From JANNWF01 sp052390415 (GTDB lineage: Bacteria; Pseudomonadota; Gammaproteobacteria; Xanthomonadales; Xanthomonadaceae): a stretch of DNA of 8,643 nt. The DNA is taken from assembly GCA_052390415.1 (NCBI GenBank), contig JBQTGY010000013.1, forward strand, positions 1 through 8,643, read 5' to 3'. Numbering within the stretch: position 1 is the first letter of the stretch; the number at the start of each line of letters is the position of its first letter. The position numbers and the translations under genes were made by a program. The notes under the pieces were generated by a model that did no database searches, was not told the DNA's origin, and saw only the letters and a program-made list of their open reading frames with translations. Below, piece after piece: positions 4,441 through 8,643 of this stretch.

Positions 4441-7290
4441 GTGACCAGTCCGATTTCGAATCCAATCACCAAATTCCGTCAGTCCTCACACATTTCCGGC
4501 GGCAACGCTGCGTTCGTTGAAGACTTGTATGAGCAGTATCTGATTGCTCCCACCAGCGTTGGCAGCGCCTGGCAGGCGTATTTCGATCAATTGCGTGGCC
4601 GCGAGCGCGGCGACGTCGCGCATTCGACGGTGATTCGTCATTTTGAGCAGGCTGCAAGGCGACCGCGCACACATGCCGGTGCTGCACCGGTCGATAACGA
4701 CGCGGCACGCAAACAAGGTGGCGTGTTGAAACTGGTCACCGCATTCCGTTCGCGTGGTCACCTGCACGCCAACCTGGATCCCTTGGAGATGGCGCAAAAG
4801 CAGGAAGCGCCCGATCTGGATCTGCCCTTCCATGGCTTGTCACCGGCCGATCTGGACAGTGAATTCAGTACGGGCACGTTCGGTGGCCCCGAGCGCATGC
4901 GCTTGCGCGACTTGATCGGGCATCTGAAGGCGAGCTACAGCAATACCATCGGCGCCGAGTTCATGCACATTGCCGATGCGCCGCAGCGACGCTGGCTGTA
5001 TGAGCGTCTGGAACGCGCCGGTGGCAGCAGTGGGTTGGACGCGGCAGCACGGGAGCGCGTTCTGGAGAAGCTCACGGCAGCCGAAGGCATCGAGCGTTAC
5101 CTGCACACCAAATATGTCGGCCAGAAACGTTTTTCGCTGGAAGGCGGCGATAGTTTGATCCCGGCCATGGACGAGCTGGTGCGTCGCGCTGGCACCGACG
5201 GCGTGCGCGAAATGGTCATCGGCATGGCCCATCGTGGTCGCATCAACATGCTGATCAACGTATTGGGCAAACCCGCACACCAGCTATTTGCCGAGTTTGA
5301 AGGCCGCCACGAAGGTCCCGGCGACCCGGCGCATTCAGGCGATGTGAAATATCACATGGGTTATTCGTCGGATGTGTTGACTCCTGGCGGGCCGATGCAT
5401 CTGGCACTGGGATTCAATCCGTCGCATCTGGAAATCGTCGATCCGGTGATAACCGGTAGCGTGCGTGCGCGGCAGACGCGCCGTGGCGACCGCGAGCGTC
5501 GGCAAGTTCTGCCGGTGCTGATCCATGGCGACTCGGCTTTTGCCGGCCAAGGCGTGGTGATGGAACTGCTGCAGATGTCGCAGGCGCGAGGCTTCGCGGT
5601 CGGCGGCACCGTCCACATCGTGATCAACAATCAGGTCGGCTTCACCACCCACCGCCCCGACGACACTCGCTCGACCCTGTACTGCACCGATCACGCCAAG
5701 ATGGTTGGCGCGCCGATCTTGCACGTCAACGGAGATGACCCTGAAGCCGTCGTGTTCTGCACGCAACTCGCGTTCGATTTCCGGCAGAAGTTCCGCAAGG
5801 ACGTGGTCATCGATCTGGTCTGTTATCGCCGCCATGGCCACAACGAAGCCGATGAACCGGCTGCTACCCAACCGCTGATGTATCGCAATATCCGCGCTCG
5901 CAAGACCACGCGTGAGCTGTACGCCGAACGTTTGGCCGCAGCCGGCGTGGTTTCAAGCGATGCTTCCAAAACGCTGGTCGATGAATATCGAAGCGCGATG
6001 GATCGTGGTGACCGCGTGGTCGAACTGGTCAGCGGTGTGGTTGATGAGTTTGCGGTCGACTGGAGCCCCTACTTGAAGGGAACATTGGAGTCAGTCGCGG
6101 AAACTCGCGTCGGCGAAGAGGCCTTGCATCAGCTGGCGGTGCAGATCAATCGCCCGCAGGCCGACACGACCTTGCATCCGCGCGTTGCCAAGGTCTACGA
6201 AGACCGCCGCAAAATGGCCGCGGGTGAACTCTCCATGGATTGGGGATTCGCCGAGAATCTGGCGTACGCGACCTTGCTTCGCGAGGGCTACAAACTGCGG
6301 CTGGTCGGTCAGGATTCCGGTCGCGGTACTTTTTTCCACCGCCACGCGGTGCTGCACGATCAGGAGACCGGCAACACGATCACGCCGTTGCGTGAACTCG
6401 TGGCCAATCCCGAGCACGTGACCATCATCGACTCGCTGCTCAGCGAAGAGGCGGTGATGGCGTTCGAGTATGGGTTTGCCACTGCGGATCCCACCACGCT
6501 GACCATTTGGGAAGGTCAGTTCGGTGATTTCGCCAATGGCGCGCAAGTGGTGATCGACCAATTTCTGACATCGGGTGAAGCCAAGTGGGGGCGCCTGTGT
6601 GGCTTGGTTCTGTTCCTGCCGCATGGCTATGAAGGCCAGGGGCCTGAGCACAGCTCGGCGCGCCTTGAGCGCTTCCTGCAGATGTGTGCGCTGGAAAATA
6701 TCCAGGTGTGCACGCCAACCACGCCCGCGCAAATGTTCCACATGTTGCGCCGGCAAATGAAGCGACCGACACGCAAGCCGCTGGTGGTGATGACGCCAAA
6801 ATCCATGTTGCGGCATCGGTTGTCGGTTTCAACACTGGACGATCTTTCCGACGGCGGCTTCCAGCGCGTGATCCCGGATACCTTTGCCAAGGACAGCAAG
6901 GCCGTCAAACGGATCGTCGCCTGTGCTGGCAAGGTGTATTACGACCTGTTGGAAGACGCCGAGAAGCGCGAACTGAGCAACGTCGCCATCGTCCGCATCG
7001 AACAACTGTTTCCATTTCCGCGCCCGGAACTGATCGCGGAACTGCAGCGGTTCAGCCATGCGCGCGAAGTCATCTGGTGCCAGGAAGAGCCGCAGAATCA
7101 GGGCGCGTGGTATCAGATCCAGCATCACTTGCGCGCCAGCCTGCAGGGCAAACAACGGCTCAGCTACGCGGGTCGCACACGCTCGCCTGCTCCCGCCTGC
7201 GGGCATTTTGCGACGCACGTCAAGGAGCAGGCCAAACTGGTCGAAGACGCACTGATCAGCCCTCTGGCTGATGCCGATGTCGACGCCTGA
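4441..7290 (+). CDS. sucA: 2-oxoglutarate dehydrogenase E1 component
   Basis: E1 is the thiamine-diphosphate-dependent, rate-limiting subunit of the 2-oxoglutarate dehydrogenase complex. It decarboxylates 2-oxoglutarate and transfers the succinyl group to the lipoyl arm of SucB. The 949-residue length is normal (E. coli 933). Residues 18-53 form the N-terminal E2-docking segment (S-G-G-N-A-A-F-V-E-D-L-Y-E-Q-Y). G-M-A-H264-R-G-R-I-N-M supplies an active-site His, G-D-S-A-F-A-G-Q-G (363-371) begins the thiamine diphosphate and magnesium site, I-N-N-Q-V-G-F-T (395-402) continues it, and R-R-H465-G-H-N-E-A-D-E-P is the typical substrate-site motif. The C-terminal pyrimidine-binding and allosteric parts are intact, including H-G-Y-E-G-Q-G-P-E-H-S-S-A-R and W-C-Q-E-E-P-Q-N-Q-G-A-W. 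The start is GTG at 4441 with AAGG six bases upstream, matching the family N-terminus. sucB follows after 51 bases, so the two form an operon. Confidence 0.97.
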   Translation: MTSPISNPITKFRQSSHISGGNAAFVEDLYEQYLIAPTSVGSAWQAYFDQLRGRERGDVAHSTVIRHFEQAARRPRTHAGAAPVDNDAARKQGGVLKLVTAFRSRGHLHANLDPLEMAQKQEAPDLDLPFHGLSPADLDSEFSTGTFGGPERMRLRDLIGHLKASYSNTIGAEFMHIADAPQRRWLYERLERAGGSSGLDAAARERVLEKLTAAEGIERYLHTKYVGQKRFSLEGGDSLIPAMDELVRRAGTDGVREMVIGMAHRGRINMLINVLGKPAHQLFAEFEGRHEGPGDPAHSGDVKYHMGYSSDVLTPGGPMHLALGFNPSHLEIVDPVITGSVRARQTRRGDRERRQVLPVLIHGDSAFAGQGVVMELLQMSQARGFAVGGTVHIVINNQVGFTTHRPDDTRSTLYCTDHAKMVGAPILHVNGDDPEAVVFCTQLAFDFRQKFRKDVVIDLVCYRRHGHNEADEPAATQPLMYRNIRARKTTRELYAERLAAAGVVSSDASKTLVDEYRSAMDRGDRVVELVSGVVDEFAVDWSPYLKGTLESVAETRVGEEALHQLAVQINRPQADTTLHPRVAKVYEDRRKMAAGELSMDWGFAENLAYATLLREGYKLRLVGQDSGRGTFFHRHAVLHDQETGNTITPLRELVANPEHVTIIDSLLSEEAVMAFEYGFATADPTTLTIWEGQFGDFANGAQVVIDQFLTSGEAKWGRLCGLVLFLPHGYEGQGPEHSSARLERFLQMCALENIQVCTPTTPAQMFHMLRRQMKRPTRKPLVVMTPKSMLRHRLSVSTLDDLSDGGFQRVIPDTFAKDSKAVKRIVACAGKVYYDLLEDAEKRELSNVAIVRIEQLFPFPRPELIAELQRFSHAREVIWCQEEPQNQGAWYQIQHHLRASLQGKQRLSYAGRTRSPAPACGHFATHVKEQAKLVEDALISPLADADVDA

Positions 7291-7341
7291 GCGCCAGCAT
7301 CTACCCCTTTCCTCTCACATCGTTAGTCAAGGTCATCTTCA

Positions 7342-8586
7342 ATGAGCACTGAAGTCAAGGTTCCTGTCCTGCCCGAATCCGTCTCTGATGCGGTGATAGC
7401 CACGTGGCACAAGAAGGCGGGTGACGCAGTCAAGCGCGACGAGAATCTGCTGGATCTGGAAACCGACAAAGTCGTGCTGGAAGTGCCCTCACCCGTCGAT
7501 GGTGTGCTGCGCGAAATCAGGTTTCAGGCCGGCGACACGGTCACCAGCCAACAGGTGGTGGCGATCATTGATGCCGGCGCCAGTGCCGCCGTTTCGACCG
7601 CAGCTACACCGGCAGCGGTCTCAGCAACCGCACCAGCGGCGAGCGCCGCAGAAAGTGCCACCAGCACCGAAGACCTGTCACCGGCAGGTCGTCGCGTGGC
7701 TGAGCAACACAGCATCGACCCGGCCGCTGTGAGTGGCAGCGGACGGGACGGGCGCGTGACCAAGGAAGACTTGATTTCGCACATGCGCAGTGGCGGCGAA
7801 CCAGCGAAGGTCGCGCCAGCAGCCGCGCCAGCCAAATCGGCTCCTACCGGATCAGCCACACCCGCAGCGGCCGCAAGCATCGGCGCGCGCGCCGAACAAC
7901 GCGTGCCGATGACACGCATTCGGCAACGCATTGCCGAACGTTTGATGGAGTCGAAGAACTCCATCGCCATGTTGACTTCTTCCAATGAGATCAACCTGCG
8001 CGAAGTCATGGCGATGCGCAAACTGCATGGGGAAGCCTTCGAGAAGTCCAATGGCGTCAAGCTCGGCTTCATGAGCTTCTTCGTCAAGGCGGCGGCCAGC
8101 GCGCTGCAGCGTTATCCGGTGGTCAACGCTTCGGTCGATGGCACCGACGTGATTTATCACGGGTTCTCCGACATTTCGATTGCGGTCGCGACCGAAAAAG
8201 GCTTGGTGACACCGGTACTGCGCAACGCGGAAGCGATGAGTTTTGCCGACATCGAGAAGGCCATTGGCGACTATGCCAAGAAGGCCCGTGACGGCAAGCT
8301 GTCGTTGGACGACTTGCAGGGCGGCACCTTCACCATCACCAATGGCGGCACCTTTGGCTCGCTGTTCTCAACGCCCATCGTCAACCCGCCGCAGTCCGCC
8401 ATTCTCGGCATGCACGCGATCAAGGATCGCGCGATCGTCGAGAACGGCGTCGTCGTTGCCGCGCCGATGATGTACATCGCGCTGTCGTACGACCACCGCA
8501 TCATCGATGGCAAGGACGCCGTGCTGTTCCTGGTCGCAGTGAAGAACTTCCTCGAAGACCCGATGCGGCTGATGCTGCATCTGTGA
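7342..8586 (+). CDS. sucB: 2-oxoglutarate dehydrogenase E2, dihydrolipoyllysine-residue succinyltransferase
   Basis: E2 forms the core of the 2-oxoglutarate dehydrogenase complex and moves the succinyl group from its lipoyl arm to CoA. The 414-residue protein has one lipoyl domain (about 2-77) with the lipoylated Lys43 in E-T-D-K-V. An Ala/Pro/Ser/Thr-rich flexible linker follows (about 78-108). The peripheral subunit-binding domain spans about 110-148 (L-S-P-A-G-R-R-V-A ... G-S-G-R-D-G-R-V-T-K-E-D-L), then a second Ala/Pro linker and the catalytic domain from about 187. The active site is His385 and Asp389 in S-Y-D-H-R-I-I-D-G. Compared with E. coli SucB (T-T-F-N-E-V-N), the segment here reads T-S-S-N-E-I-N, with Ser214 in place of the Phe. 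ATG at 7342 has AAGG at 7329-7332, nine bases upstream. Length and domain order are those of SucB and not of the longer multi-lipoyl AceF. Confidence 0.97.
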   Translation: MSTEVKVPVLPESVSDAVIATWHKKAGDAVKRDENLLDLETDKVVLEVPSPVDGVLREIRFQAGDTVTSQQVVAIIDAGASAAVSTAATPAAVSATAPAASAAESATSTEDLSPAGRRVAEQHSIDPAAVSGSGRDGRVTKEDLISHMRSGGEPAKVAPAAAPAKSAPTGSATPAAAASIGARAEQRVPMTRIRQRIAERLMESKNSIAMLTSSNEINLREVMAMRKLHGEAFEKSNGVKLGFMSFFVKAAASALQRYPVVNASVDGTDVIYHGFSDISIAVATEKGLVTPVLRNAEAMSFADIEKAIGDYAKKARDGKLSLDDLQGGTFTITNGGTFGSLFSTPIVNPPQSAILGMHAIKDRAIVENGVVVAAPMMYIALSYDHRIIDGKDAVLFLVAVKNFLEDPMRLMLHL

Positions 8587-8604
8587 GTGTGGCGCAGTGA
8601 CTTG

Positions 8605-8639
8605 ACAGAATGGCCCGGGCAACCGCGCCTTTCTGTTTG
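8605..8639 (+). terminator. Possible terminator hairpin after sucB
   Basis: Beginning 18 bases after the sucB stop, ACAGAA (8605-8610) pairs with TTCTGT (8631-8636). The helix continues inward with GGC/GCC and CGG/CCG, interrupted by two single pyrimidine mismatches, and closes on a GCAA (GNRA-type) loop at 8619-8622. Only TGTTTG follows, so the T tract is weak. It may end or attenuate sucAB transcription before the next gene, which lies outside the window. TTGACA at 8602-8607 overlaps the left arm but has no -10 at the right distance. Confidence 0.45.
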
Positions 8640-8643
8640 CGAC

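Noticed and set aside
6091..6816. 241-residue minus-strand frame antisense to sucA
   Set aside because: It lies fully inside a conserved E1 coding sequence and has no ribosome binding site or domain.
8602..8607. Perfect TTGACA as a -35 for a gene after sucB
   Set aside because: At 16-18 bases downstream the sequence is GC-rich (around GCGCCT) with no -10 resemblance, and the hexamer overlaps the left arm of the hairpin.

Overview
This is a GC-rich, tightly packed stretch of chromosomal housekeeping DNA. It most likely comes from a gammaproteobacterium of the Xanthomonadales/Lysobacterales type. That placement is inferred from a DksA with an alanine/lysine/proline-rich N-terminal extension, a CxxT...CxxA remnant zinc finger and a GDEAERA coiled-coil tip, from the neighbourhood dksA / yidD / pyrC / M23 peptidase / sucAB, and from high-GC codon use. 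No phage, transposon, CRISPR array, rRNA or tRNA is visible, and no gap over 300 bases lacks a gene.

Left part (1-1751): the 3' end of a sufE-like Fe-S assembly gene runs rightward and meets a leftward dksA gene. A perfect 12-bp stem hairpin lies between them and can terminate transcription from both sides. The dksA product has 433 residues, about three times the usual length: roughly 270 residues of Ala/Lys/Pro/Ser low-complexity sequence, a short proline-rich linker, then a complete 120-residue DksA domain. Its upstream region is shared with yidD, which diverges to the right. The two predicted sigma70-type -10 boxes overlap on the same TATA core.

Centre (1752-4329): three rightward genes follow, probably partly cotranscribed. 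They are yidD (membrane protein insertion factor), pyrC (dihydroorotase, pyrimidine synthesis) and a secreted M23 (LytM-type) peptidoglycan endopeptidase. The peptidase's TTG start overlaps the pyrC stop codon. The 119-base gap between yidD and pyrC contains a 14-codon ORF with its own Shine-Dalgarno-like sequence. That ORF ends one base before the pyrC ATG, so it is a candidate leader peptide.

Right part (4330-8643): a gap with a consensus TATAAT precedes sucA and sucB, the E1 and E2 subunits of the 2-oxoglutarate dehydrogenase complex of the TCA cycle. A hairpin after sucB may be a terminator. The E3 gene (lpd), often next in related genomes, would lie outside the window.

I do not see a clearly new multi-gene system. 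The most interesting points are the histone-H1/AlgP-like extension on DksA, the overlapping divergent dksA/yidD promoters, the candidate pyrC leader peptide, and a dihydroorotase with Gln in place of the first metal-binding His.
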